Positions 34,241 through 44,350 of a stretch of 64,000 bases of DNA are shown here, piece by piece. Position 1 is the stretch's first letter. Each line of letters opens with the position of its first letter. The DNA is from Cryptomeria japonica (taxonomy: Eukaryota; Streptophyta; Pinopsida; Cupressales; Cupressaceae): positions 194,585,195 through 194,649,194 of the forward strand of contig NC_081415.1 of NCBI RefSeq assembly GCF_030272615.1, given 5' to 3'. The translations under genes and the position numbers were made by a program. The notes under the pieces are model-generated. The model was given only the letters and a program-made list of their open reading frames with translations. It searched no databases and was not told the DNA's origin.

Positions 34241-34660
34241 ACATTCACACCAAAGGTAGCAGATTGGTATTTCTCATCTACGACCTTTTGATGAAACACA
34301 TTTCGAGTACCATTTTTCCTGATCGGCCTTCTAATGAAACACATTTGAGTGCCATGTTTCCATTAGCCACTCTAGGTTAGCTACCAGTTTATAGATAAAG
34401 TGTTGTCTATAGTTTTGGTGTAGTTTTGTTGGAGCTTCTCACTAGTCTATGACTTGTGTTGTCTATACAAGGATCTATGTGCACTTTGTATGACCATTTT
34501 CTCTCCACAATTAATGACAACTTAGAAATTATTGATCCTAATGTATTGCAGATGGAGAAAATGGCAATGTTAGCCAAAGCATGTTTGCAAGTGAAAGCAA
34601 ATGAAAGAAAGTCCATGAGAGAGATGGTGTAGAAACTCACTTGGATTAGAGTGGCCACAA
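34241..34660 (+). pseudogene. WAK-like receptor kinase relic, C-terminal half
   Basis: Directly after the LTR the kinase resumes at the activation segment: KVAD (the DFG Phe is lost by a shift), then GISHLRPFDETH in another frame, GYLDP-like text near 34380, SFGVVLLELLTS-like text (about 34412-34445), then NDNLEIIDPNVLQMEKMAML (about 34514-34573) and AKACLQVKANERKSMREMV, which closes the kinase domain. Several stops are present. It completes the gene begun at 28610; intron positions cannot be judged. Confidence 0.83.
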
Positions 34661-34804
34661 ACTAGCAGAGATTTGATAGGGATGTGAGTCTTGTGAAGTA
34701 CACGGGACATTGTCATACTTTGGCAACCACCACAAACTAGCAGAGATTTGATAGGGATGTGAGTCTTGTGAAGTACACGGAACATTGTCATACTTTGGCA
34801 ACCA
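34655..34804 (+). repeat. 75-bp tandem duplication
   Basis: Copy 1 (34655-34729) and copy 2 (34730-34804) both start CCACAAACTAGCAGAG and are nearly identical (GGGACATT versus GGAACATT). The duplication lies at the 3' end of the kinase relic and arose late, judging by its high identity. Confidence 0.92.
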
Positions 34805-35237
34805 TTGAGGAAGATTGCACTTGCCCTCTTGTTACAGTAATTGATTCAGGGCTTTAAAACAAATTGAGATGTCGGATATGTATTAACCATGATGAAGGCG
34901 AATAAGCAAATAGGGTAAGTCGATCCGCATTTCTTGAAATGCAAAATCCCAAAAGTCTTGGAAGAGCTAAAGATATATGGTTCTATTCACCCGGTGTTTA
35001 TTTTTTTCTTAATAAAGCATTTTGTAGAGTGCCAAAATATTAATTGGGCATTCACTTGCAATTATTTGTGTTAAAAGTAGGCCAAAATCTGTTATTTCAA
35101 TTTTGATAAGGTGATCATTTTTCCATTTATTTTTTCCTGTTTTCATGGATCATGTTTTGTGGGAAAGAATTGATAAAATGTCCCATGTGTTTATGTAGAG
35201 AGAAAACTTTGATCTAATATACCTCGATGTGATGGTC
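34805..35237. other. Intergenic DNA, nothing recognised
   Basis: This AT-rich stretch lies between the kinase relic and the next Copia insertion. No open frame, RNA gene or element end is identified. The same sequence context resumes after 40061. Confidence 0.4.
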
Positions 35238-35243
35238 GATTTA

Positions 35244-35472
35244 TGTTAGGGCAGAAATGTAAATGAAATGACAAAAATAAAATGAAACACTTTTCAATTA
35301 GTATTCAAGAAGTACTTGTTGCATAATAAAGGCAGCGAACAGTTTGCACAGTTACACAAAAACTGTCAGATGGAACAAATAAGTTATAACTGTACAAAAA
35401 CTAATAAAATCAAACAAAACTAAAATTAACCTAAAATTACTAAGTTTTAACCTAAAGATTAATACATTAACA
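35244..35472 (-). repeat. 3' LTR of minus-strand Copia
   Basis: The 229-bp copy is bounded by GATTTA on the left. The adjacent TCTCCCCCTTAA on the right is the polypurine tract read on the other strand. It differs from the partner LTR by T/C near 35332, A/G near 35370 and A/C near 35416. Confidence 0.93.
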
Positions 35473-35480
35473 TCTCCCCC

Positions 35481-36009
35481 TTAATCTGAAGGAGTTAAAC
35501 CAATCATTTCACGAAAATTTTCAAACTTAACACGACCCAGTGCTTTGGTAAGTATATCTGCAGGTTGGTCTGTAGTAGCACAATATTGAAGGGAGATACT
35601 GCCATCTTTCACATAGTGCAGAATAAAATGAAACTTGGTGTTGATATGTTTGGTATGATCATGAAACACTGGGTTCTTAGCCATTTTTATAGTAGATTGA
35701 TTGTCAATAAAGAGTGGTGTGGAAGAAGCTTGTGGTGCCTGCAAATCTGCAAGAATTCTTCGAAGCCATAAGATTTCTCTAGTTGCCTCAGATGCTGCTA
35801 TATATTCTGCTTTTGCAGAAGAGAGAGTTGGGACTGGTTGTTTTTTTTATTTCCAAGAGATTACAGCATAACCAAGAGACATTAAGTAACCAGATGTAGA
35901 TTTTCCATCATCCATATCACCTGCATAATCTGAATCTGAATAACTAAGCAAAGAAATTTTTTGATATCTTGGAGTATTTAAGCCCATAGTTTTGAGTGCC
36001 CTGTAGATA
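35481..36009 (-). pseudogene. Copia RNase H
   Basis: After the TGA at 36010 a frameshift in an A-run near 35955 moves the reading to a frame with YSDSDYAGDMDDGKSTSGY (about 35945-35885), a TAA at 35847-35849, LSSAKAEY and FIDNQSTIKMAKNPVFHDHT (about 35730-35670). The frame ends at 35481 just before the polypurine tract. The RNase H Asp residues and the DDGKST block remain. Confidence 0.87.
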
Positions 36010-37824
36010 TCAAAGAACCCGTTTGGCTGCTAACCAATGAGTTTCTCTAGGTTGTTGCATAAATCGTGACAGAACTCCAACAGAAAAAGAAATATCAGGT
36101 CGAGTAGTTGTAGCATAAATCAAACTGCCAACTAGTTGCCTATAAGAAGTTGCATCAACCAAATCAGAGGAATCATTAGATGAAAGTTTGAGATTTTGCT
36201 CCATAGGAGTGCTGAGAGGCTTGCAATCAGCCATACCAAACTTTTTGAGAAGATCACCAATATATTTTTGTTGACTGATGAAGATAGATTGGGGGTTTTG
36301 AATCACCTCAATTCCCAAATAGTAATGAAGATGACCCAAATCAGTCATATCAAAACCTTGCTGCAATCCTTCTTTTACATTTTGAATATTAGCCTCACTA
36401 GTTCTAGTGATAAATAAATCATCCACATAAACAATAAGATAGACAATAGTACCATCAATCTGTTTAACAAAAAGAGTTGCATCATCAAATTCAAAGTGAT
36501 GAAAATTCAACTGCAAGAGATGCTCAGTAAGTTTTTCATACCAGGCTCGTGGGACTTGTTTTAAACCATACAATGATTTTATAAGCTTGCATACCTTGTC
36601 CTCTTTACCAGGAACTTCAAAGCCTTCAGGTTAAGTCATATATACTATTTCTTTAAGATCACCATTTAAGAATGCAGTTTTAACATCCATGTGATGGATG
36701 TTCCAACCATTTTGGGCTGCTAAAGCCAACAAAACATGAATAGTAGTCCATTTTGCTGTAGGGGCAAATGTTTCATCATAGTCTATGCCCTCTTTTTGAG
36801 CATAACCTTTGGCAACAAGGCGTGCTTTGTGTTTATCAAGTGAACCATCAGCGTTATATTTATTTCTAAAAATCCACTTACAACCGATAGGTTTACAATA
36901 AAGAGGAGGATCAACCGACTCCCATGTGCCATTATTCAAAAGTGCATTATACTCATGTTGCATAGCTTGCCTCCAAAATGAAATATGATGAGCTTCTTTA
37001 TAGGAATTTGGTGTTGAGTCGATTGTGAGATTGAGCTCATCAATAGACTCAAGGTTATTTGAAATATTAGATTGAGCTTGTAGCCTTGCTTTATAAGAAC
37101 TTCTTGTACCTGTTTTACCTATTTCATCAGATCGCAAATCTTTCAAAGTTTGTTGAACTTGTTTGGTCCACCTATGAGAGGATTTTTGTGGGACAATAGA
37201 TGTTTCTATTTGTAGATTAGAATCTTCATTGGGAGGTAATGAGTCAGGCTCATCATTAGTGAGAACATCACTATGAGAAGGGGCTTCTTCTGGTACATGA
37301 AGAGGTGGAGCATCATGAGTTGAGGTAGCTTGAGATGCAGGTTCTACACATGTATTCATTCCTCCAGAGTGTAAAATCTCACAAGAATTTTCTATCCAAG
37401 GAGAAGATGTGGCAAATTTATCAAGCTGTTTTAACTCATTTTCAATATGTGTATCACTTTTGAAAGATTCACAAAATACAACATCACGAGCAATAAAAAA
37501 CTTTTTATGAACTTCATCATATAATCTATAGGCTTTTGAAGTTTCAGAATAGCCCAAAAAAATGCACTTATAACTATGATGATGCAACTTATTCCTTTTT
37601 TCTTTAGGAATCAAAGCATAGCAAATAGAACCAAAAATTTGAAGGTGTCGAATAGTTGGAGGATAACCAAACCAAACCTCATATGGAGTTGTTTGGTGAA
37701 GAGCAGATGATGGAGATCTATTGCGAAGATAGACTGCTGTTCTTGCTACTTTAGCCCAAAAATATAACTTGATGCCTTTGAAATATAACATTGCTCTAAC
37801 CATGTTCATGATAGTTCTATTCAT
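36010..37824 (-). pseudogene. Copia integrase C-terminus and reverse transcriptase
   Basis: The frame runs from the NRTIMNMVRAML block of integrase through KVFG..GY-like text and a Ser/Pro-rich linker. RT blocks follow: CKWIFRNKYNADGSLDKHK, GYAQKEGIDYDETFAPTAKW, HHMDVKTAFLNGDL, LYGLKQVPRAWYEK and the catalytic IVYVDDLFIT (about 36440-36410). A TAA at 36631-36633 interrupts the middle and a TGA at 36010-36012 ends it. Both are in frame, and the long clean stretches show the element is young. Confidence 0.9.
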
Positions 37825-37941
37825 TCTTTCAACAACACCTTTTTGTTGAGGAGTGCCTGGAATAGTGAGATGATGTTGAATACCATTTTGACAAAGATAA
37901 TCCTCAAAAATTAGAGAAGTAAATTCTCCACCATTATCTGT

Positions 37942-38853
37942 TCAAAGAGTACCAATTTGAGATTGAGCCTGATTTTCAATCATAACACGAAATCTTTTAA
38001 AAGTGTCAAAAGCCTTTGATTTTTGCTGCAAAAAATAAATCCAAGTCATGCGACTATAATCATCAATAAACAACATAAAGTACTTAGATCCTCCAATAGA
38101 AGTTACTGGTAAAGGCCCACACAAATCTGAATGAATGAGTTGCAATTTTCTATGTGCTCTCCAGGTGGAATGAGGAAAAGAATTTTTATGTTGTTTGGCA
38201 AGAATACATGCTTCACATTTTTCAATTGATTTAGAAAAAAATGGTAAACCATCAACACCATTCTTTTGCATGGTATGAATGCTATCATAACTAATATGCC
38301 CCAATCTTGCATGCCATAAAAGGCTTGGTGATATACTCTCTTCTTAAGTAAGATATGCAAAATTTTTAGAAGTAGATGCACCATTTAATTTTAATAATCT
38401 TCCATCTTCACACCCAGTGAAAACAATTTGATTGTTAGATGTTTTTCTTACAACAACCTGCCCATCTTTTAAGAAAATAGAATAGCCTTTTTGTCGAATC
38501 AATAGTAATGATAGCAAATTTCATTGTAATTCTGGAATAAATAATACATCATGAAGCACAAGGTCTTGAAGATTAGGCAACTTAAATCGAATAGTTCCTT
38601 TTCCAAGAGGTTTCAGACTAGATTTATCTGCTAAATAAACTGGACCATAGGCACCTTCATGAAATTCTTCAAAACAATCACGCCGAAATGTCATATGTTG
38701 TGTGGCTCCAGTATCTAAGATCCAAGAATCATACCATGAGGAATTAGATGTAAAATCTGAAACAGAAAGCAAATATTGATCACTATCACTGTCACAAGCA
38801 AATTGGGCTGCTCCTGAAATTTTATCCTCTGAAATTTTATCATCACTGTGCAT
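37942..38853 (-). pseudogene. Copia protease-integrase segment
   Basis: In one frame with gag, the protease motif SWILDTGATQHMT (about 38735-38695) and LHDVLFIPEL (about 38555) are followed by a TGA at 38521-38523 and a TAA at 38344-38346. Next come the integrase zinc region (HARLGHIS..CEACILAKQH) and core (HSDLCGPLPV, MLFIDDYSRMTW) up to a TGA at 37942-37944, which falls just before the TDNGGEF catalytic block. The stops are single-base changes in otherwise clean reading. Confidence 0.88.
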
Positions 38854-38883
38854 TTTTGTTTTATCTTTCTGTTTAAATGAATT

Positions 38884-39675
38884 TTATCTAAAACTTTCTA
38901 TCTTGTCCCATGAGAGCTTACATTCATGTGCTTCATGACTACCTTTTCTACCACATCTTTTACAATATAAATACTGCCTATCATTTTGATTATCATGTTG
39001 CCTCCATTGACCTCTAGTTTTTCCTTTATCATTATAACTATACTTTGAAGAGATTTTATTGATAGATTTTTCTTTTTGATGAGCAAAACAAACATTTTTA
39101 GTAGTATTATCTATTTTCCTTCCAAAAGCTTTTTCACGTTCTGCTAACTTTTCAACCAATTTATCAAATGAAATGGTTTTCAATTGATTACTTGCTTGAA
39201 GAGACTCTAGATAAGTGGAATGTGTTGGAAGAAGTGCCTTGATGAAAGCAGTGAGATAGATATCAACTTTTCCACCCGCAGCATCAACATCATGTTTTAT
39301 AGCTCTGATTTCAGAAGCCAAACTCATAACATCACCATTTTTCAATTCAAGATTAAACAATTTTAATTGTAACTGAATAAACTCTAATTCTGAATGAGAA
39401 TCAAATAAATCTTTTAATTTGTGAAGGGCTTCCCATGCAAATGTGCATCCTTGTATATGTCGATACACATCTCCATTAACAGAAGCTCTTATCAAAGCCA
39501 AAGCTTTGGAATTTTTATATTGCCAAATTTCTTTTTCTTTAGCCTCAATTGGTGTTGTAGGTTGGGCATTTCCATCACAAATTTTAGACCATAAATCATT
39601 AAAAATGAGAGTGTTTTCAATTTTTCTATGCCATTCCATCCAATTATCTTTTCCTGTTAAAGTTTCTCCAATCAA
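38884..39675 (-). pseudogene. Copia gag
   Basis: A 263-residue open frame starts MIGETLTGKDNWMEWHRKIE, the gag N-terminus of this Copia branch, and runs through a UBN2-like domain to a zinc knuckle CKRCGRKGSHEAHEC near residue 243. The knuckle is CX2C..H..C with slightly longer spacing than standard. The frame ends in a TAG at 38884-38886, and the protease continues in the same frame beyond it, so gag itself may be intact while gag-pol is cut. Confidence 0.88.
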
Positions 39676-39826
39676 TGAAACAATAGACTACATTCTGAAT
39701 TTAAAATAAATAAACACAATTTGCAAGGCCTGCAACTTTAAAATAACTTCTCAATCCTTTAAAAATAGAGAATAAATAAATTGATATCACCTGAATCAAT
39801 CTCTTATTTCTCCGCTCTGATACCAC

Positions 39827-40055
39827 TGTTAGGGCAGAAATGTAAATGAAATGACAAAAATAAAATGAAACACTTTTCAATTAGTATTCAAGAAGTACTT
39901 GCTGCATAATAAAGGCAGCGAACAGTTTGCACAGTTACACAAAAACTGTCGGATGGAACAAATAAGTTATAACTGTACAAAAACTAATAAAATCAACCAA
40001 AACTAAAATTAACCTAAAATTACTAAGTTTTAACCTAAAGATTAATACATTAACA
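39827..40055 (-). repeat. 5' LTR of minus-strand Copia
   Basis: The 229-bp partner copy is followed by GATTTA at 40056-40061. The PBS complement (GCTCTGATACCA) ends directly before it at 39826, leaving essentially no spacer. Confidence 0.93.
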
Positions 40056-40061
40056 GATTTA

Positions 40062-40434
40062 TGTTTAGATTTTGAAACTTTCTGAGCTGAAAGAATGTGA
40101 TATTATTAGCAGGGTCACTCTGTCAAACTCGAAGGGGAAAAAAAATCAAATATTTGTACTTGAAGTTCATGTACTGATCTACATTCCAGTCCATGTTTTA
40201 AGTTAGTTAGTTTGTTTTTTGTTTTCTGTTTTTTTTGTTTGCTTTCCGGTGATTAGCTCTCTTTATATATGAGAGATTATGTTTATGAATTCAAGTTTTC
40301 AATATATCTTTCAGTTTTTCAGAATACTGATATAGAATCAGTTATGAATATATTGTGTTTTTTATCTTTTATTAGCAAGATCCGCGATCCGTTGTTGCTG
40401 TTTCCCTTAAAGCATAGCTTAATGCGACTGACAT
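40062..40434. other. Intergenic DNA right of the Copia insertion
   Basis: This is the continuation of the pre-insertion sequence. A T-rich run lies near 40212-40240. No gene is visible on the plus strand; the minus strand is the possible 3' flank of the unrecognised gene remnant at 40435-41047. Confidence 0.4.
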
Positions 40435-41047
40435 ATCCTTTTCTTATATCTCTTCATCCTCAAACAAAAGCCACATCACAATCTTGGAGAAACCATTAGT
40501 ATCATCCTTATACTCATCATATTCAGTTTTCAAGTCTTCCAACTGAGACTAAGTTGCAGATTACCGTAACCAATAGATGACCTCTATATCTTCATAAAAG
40601 AACGACAATCTGAATGCCACAATTCTCCCCAAATCTCCGAGGGGAATTTTGGAATATAATTCCTTCCTCAGCAAACCTGTATGTGTCAGATTGCGGCCTG
40701 ATTAAGGTAACTCGATTGCCAGAAACTTTTTTAAAAGCTTAAAATCAAAATATTAATTACATACCTGGAGTAATTGGCACTTGCGTAGAGGTCTTCCCAT
40801 AGACGATCATAGTCTCAGGCAACGAATCAACTTGAATTTTGCCATAGAAAACTTGAAAATTGCGACCAGCATTCTTTATATCAGTGGTGGTGTCACGGGC
40901 AATGCCATTTAGAACACGCGCCTCTGAGCAGCTGTCAAGGATTCTTCGTTTCCTAAGCTTTCCCCCATTGTCGTTAACTTCACCAAGCGTTGCCAAACGA
41001 TATCCTTCTGGTGTTCGTGAGAACACGGGTATCCTTTTAAAATCCAT
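40435..41047 (-). pseudogene. Unrecognised two-exon gene or gene remnant
   Basis: Exon 1 (41047-40765) begins with ATG directly after AACAAACAG and ends ..ACTCCAG before GTATGT, an excellent donor. It reads MDFKRIPVFSRTPEGYRLAT.. and ..GRNFQVFYGKIQVDSLPETM, a compact, protein-like text with no signal peptide. A second stretch on the minus strand (about 40690-40435) reads LLRKELYSKIPLGDLGRI.. and DLKTEYDEYKDDTNGF, but has two stops near 40555-40570. I do not recognise the family. It is either a decaying gene or an intact exon 1 whose true exon 2 I have misplaced. Confidence 0.45.
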
Positions 41048-41475
41048 CTGTTTGTTATAAAGAATTTAAAATTACTTATTGTGCACTATCAAAAATATAT
41101 AAAACAGAAAATAACAGACAGAATGGTATTTGTTAGAACACATCACACGCAGCAACTAACACGAACTTCAAATTATGAGAGCTGCTAGCTATTCCCAGTT
41201 GTCGAGAAGTTGGCCAGGGCTTCTAAGGGAAGATATAAGATAGAGTGTCTAGAGGACCCTGAATTGAAGTAATTTCAATAATGGATAAATTTAAAATAAT
41301 AATTTTAAATTTTAAGATTTGTTATATTTAATTGAAAAATTGATTTTATTATTTTTGTTGTTTAAAATTTTTAATATTTTTATGAATAGTAAAGATGTAA
41401 CCGTTTTTATGATTTTTTTTATAAGAATAGATAAAAACGTTTTTATGATTTTTTTTATAAGAATAGATAATATTT
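41048..41475. other. AT-rich flank between the unknown gene and the LINE
   Basis: It contains a tandem repeat: GTTTTTATGATTTTTTTTAT and AAGAATAGATAA occur at about 41402-41432 and 41439-41469. It would be the 5' flank of the minus-strand exon at 41047. No other feature is seen. Confidence 0.5.
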
Positions 41476-41683
41476 TATAAATGATAATATAAATGGACAA
41501 GGCTCGATGGGCGAACTTTCGGCTGATGTGGATTGAAATTCTCTGAGGTGGCGGTCATTTGAGGAGGCCTCCCTCCTCCGCAGGGTTTGAGTGTCCTTCC
41601 TTTTTGTTCTCTCCTTTCGCTGCATTTATTTTTGCTTTCTGCGTGCATTTAATTCTCCCCCTGGCCGAACGTGCTTGACCTTT

Positions 41684-43354
41684 ATGGAGGTTGAGACGGA
41701 TGGCTCACCCCAAATTTCTCCCCCGCCGCTTGGTCCCCTGCCTTCCACTCCGTCCAAACAGTCCTTTTGCGAGGTCACTGGTAGGAGTGCTGGTCCAGTG
41801 GCGCAAGATGCGAGGTTCGTGGCAATGGACGGGAGCGATGGAGCCAATCCAGAAGGTAAGAACCCTGGGGATGGCTCCACTTCTTTCTCCATTTCTCCGA
41901 ACGAATCTATGGCTAGTGCTATTGCTAGTGAGAAGTCTAGACTCAAAGATACTGCAATTTTCTTTGCCTGCGTTGACATTGATAAATGCCCTCCAAGAAA
42001 ATTTATGGATGACTGGTTTTACAGCTTCTGGAATATTAAACTAGGTTTTCGTATCTCCTTCTGTAGACAATTGCAGAAAGGTTTGTTCATTATATTTTTT
42101 AAATCACATGAGACCCAGGTCGAAATTTTGAAAAAGGTCTATTGGAACGTGGGTAAAACCTCATTCCGTGCCCTAGGTTGGTCCCCTGAAGCTAATGCTG
42201 AAGAAATTCTAGCTCTGTCTTGCCCCAGGTGGCTTGTGTTGAAGAACGTCCCTCCCTTCTTATGGAAGTTTATCCCACAAATGGTTGAACCGTTGGGTAG
42301 ATTCATCCAGATGGATGACTCATCTTGGCTTGTTCCGCACCTAGATGCTAGGGTTCTCCTATCTGTTAAGCCTGGGATTGATCTGCCCAGTATCCTTAGG
42401 CTCAATATTGAGGATGAATCCTTCCCATGCCCTCTAGAATTCCTAGGAGGTGTTAACGTGTGCTTTTTATGCAAAAAGGATGGCCATATCCGAAAAAATT
42501 GTCCCATTATATCTAAGAGATCTTCGAACACAAAGAGGAACCAGGATAATGGAGCTAATCCCAAGCCCCCAAATGTGAACTCCTCCTTCGCTCCTGAACA
42601 GGGATTACCCATTTCAAAGACATGCCTATCTGCCCCTACCCCCCACCCTGTTCCTCCTTTTGCTTCTGCTAACCCAACCCTGGAAGATTATATTGAGGAT
42701 AGGTTCCGTTTGGTCTCCTCCAGAATCAAAAAGCGTAGAAGGTTTGTGAAATCGCCCGTCTCAGATGGTCCCGTCTCAGATGGACCTATAGTTGATCATG
42801 GTCACTCTGATCGACAGGTTCCCACTCTAGCTCCCGCCTCTACCTCTAAGGATCGACCTTCTGACTTTAAAAACAACTTTGACACCCTTGCTATGATCAA
42901 TATTGATACTACAATTGTCGATGAAGCTGTGCCCTCCCTGAGGGATAACCCTCTCTACGTTGACCTCGGAGCCTCAGCTCTCACCGACTCTCATAGTATC
43001 ATTACTGAACATAGTGAGGGTAATCCATCGATTGTCCCCAGGGAGCTTGGCAGTGATGATGTGTTTCGTGCTATCGCTGGTGACTCTGGTGTTGATCTAA
43101 ACTCTTCTTTTGTTCCCACACATGTGCCCTGGATCGACATGAAAGCTGCCCCCATTGACTCTCCCATTGGGATGTCTACGCAGGGTGAGATTGAATCTGG
43201 GGATGATATTGATACCCCAAATAGTATCAGTGCTAAGGTTAACAGGCGGGGTCGACCCATGGGTTCCAAGAATAAATCCACCTCGAATAAGAAAAAAGAT
43301 GGCAAGGCGACGCCTACCATTGGCAGTTGCCTTCATGCTGCTAAGGATGTGTAA
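41684..43354 (+). CDS. LINE ORF1 protein (DUF4283-like, zinc knuckle, AT-hook)
   Basis: The ATG at 41684 opens 556 codons with no stop. Residues about 85-250 resemble the DUF4283 domain of plant LINE ORF1 proteins (FFACVDIDKCPPRKFMDDWF, LGWSPEANAEEILALSCPRW). A CCHC knuckle, CFLCKKDGHIRKNC, follows near residue 260. A long Ser/Pro/Asp-rich linker comes next, with a basic KKRRRFVK patch near 345. The C-terminus carries RRGRPMGSKNK (about 525-535), an AT-hook-like GRP core. ORF1 proteins bind element RNA. The frame could start upstream at a GTG (41591), but the ATG is preferred. ORF2 begins 19 nt after its stop. Confidence 0.88.
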   Translation: MEVETDGSPQISPPPLGPLPSTPSKQSFCEVTGRSAGPVAQDARFVAMDGSDGANPEGKNPGDGSTSFSISPNESMASAIASEKSRLKDTAIFFACVDIDKCPPRKFMDDWFYSFWNIKLGFRISFCRQLQKGLFIIFFKSHETQVEILKKVYWNVGKTSFRALGWSPEANAEEILALSCPRWLVLKNVPPFLWKFIPQMVEPLGRFIQMDDSSWLVPHLDARVLLSVKPGIDLPSILRLNIEDESFPCPLEFLGGVNVCFLCKKDGHIRKNCPIISKRSSNTKRNQDNGANPKPPNVNSSFAPEQGLPISKTCLSAPTPHPVPPFASANPTLEDYIEDRFRLVSSRIKKRRRFVKSPVSDGPVSDGPIVDHGHSDRQVPTLAPASTSKDRPSDFKNNFDTLAMINIDTTIVDEAVPSLRDNPLYVDLGASALTDSHSIITEHSEGNPSIVPRELGSDDVFRAIAGDSGVDLNSSFVPTHVPWIDMKAAPIDSPIGMSTQGEIESGDDIDTPNSISAKVNRRGRPMGSKNKSTSNKKKDGKATPTIGSCLHAAKDV

Positions 43355-43373
43355 CTCCTCACCATTGTTAGCC

Positions 43374-44350
43374 ATGAAGTGCATCTCGTGGAATGTAAGA
43401 GGGCTGGAAGCCCCTGACAGAAAATATGTTGTTAAACGCTTCCTTGACTCTCATAAGGAAATTGATCTTCTAATGTTGCAAGAAATAAAATCCATTAACT
43501 TCACTCTTGAAGCAAACCTAAACTACATTTGGAAAACTCTATAAAGGTTTGCTCAAAGCACTGCAAAGGCAGGGGCGATGTTGGGCTGCTTATCAATTCT
43601 AGATTAGGCAGTCAAATCATTGATAAAGGGTGTTCCCCTTGCAACAGGGCTGTCTGGGCCACCCTTAGCATTGACAACACCCTCTTTGGAGTCTGTTCCA
43701 TATATGCTCCGAATGACTATAAAGGCAGAATTACTTTATGGGAATGGCTCACCTCCTTATCGGACATCCCTTGGATCCTAGGAGGGGACTTTAACATGAT
43801 TGAGGATTGTGAAGATAAATTGGGGGGCAACCCCTTTGAGTGGAAAGGCCCAGAGAAGTCTTCCTGGGACAGAATGAAAGCCTCTAAAAACCTTCTTGAC
43901 CCTTTGCTTGGAAATAAGGCTGAATCCAAAGGTCTTTGGAATACATGGTGCAACTACCAAAAAGGTGGGCACAGGATTTACTGCCGGCTTGACCGCTTTT
44001 ATGCTGAAAAAGATACTTTCTCCTTTTCCCCCTCTGACCATTGCAACCCTGTGGTTGTCTGCCCCTTCACCCTCTCTGACCACCACCCCATCTCTGCTGA
44101 TATTAGACTTTCTGGCTCCCCCCTGCAGCCAAGACCAGGAAATTCATCCTTAACTGTGATTTGCTGCGTGACTCCGACACCCTCATGGCGATTAGGCTCA
44201 TCGGCCTTTTTAATAAAACCAATAATCACTCGGCCTCCCAGATTGACAATTGGAATCTTAATGTTAGTTCCTGGCAAAAGCTCCTTCAAACTATTGGACA
44301 ACAAAGACCCAAGGATTATAGATTTGAAGAAAAATCTCTCATCTCTGAGC
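43374..44350 (+). pseudogene. LINE ORF2, endonuclease domain (frameshifted)
   Basis: The ATG at 43374 starts MKCISWNVRGLEA, the APE-type endonuclease N-terminus, with the metal-binding Glu in LLMLQEIKS. A frameshift near 43530 moves the reading to VCSIYAPND, WILGGDFNMI (catalytic GDFN) and LSDHHPISAD (catalytic SDHHP). All key residues of the endonuclease are present. A second frameshift near 44125 moves on to the linker. In an intact copy this domain nicks target DNA to prime reverse transcription. Confidence 0.88.

Larger units (their letters stand above)
35244..40055 (-). mobile_element. Full-length Ty1/Copia element with matched LTRs
   Basis: The LTRs at 35244-35472 and 39827-40055 are each 229 bp and differ at about three positions. 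Both begin TGTTAGGGCAG and end ..ATTAACA on the plus strand. GATTTA lies immediately outside both ends (35238-35243 and 40056-40061), a target duplication. The minus strand carries a PBS (TGGTATCAGAGC, about 39815-39826), gag, protease, integrase, RT, RNase H and a polypurine tract next to 35472. Seven in-frame stops and one frameshift make it inactive, though the young LTRs point to a fairly recent insertion. Confidence 0.95.

Noticed and set aside
38884-38886. Programmed readthrough of the TAG between gag and protease
   Set aside because: Tempting because gag and pol are in one frame, but the same frame has several further stops, so plain decay is simpler.
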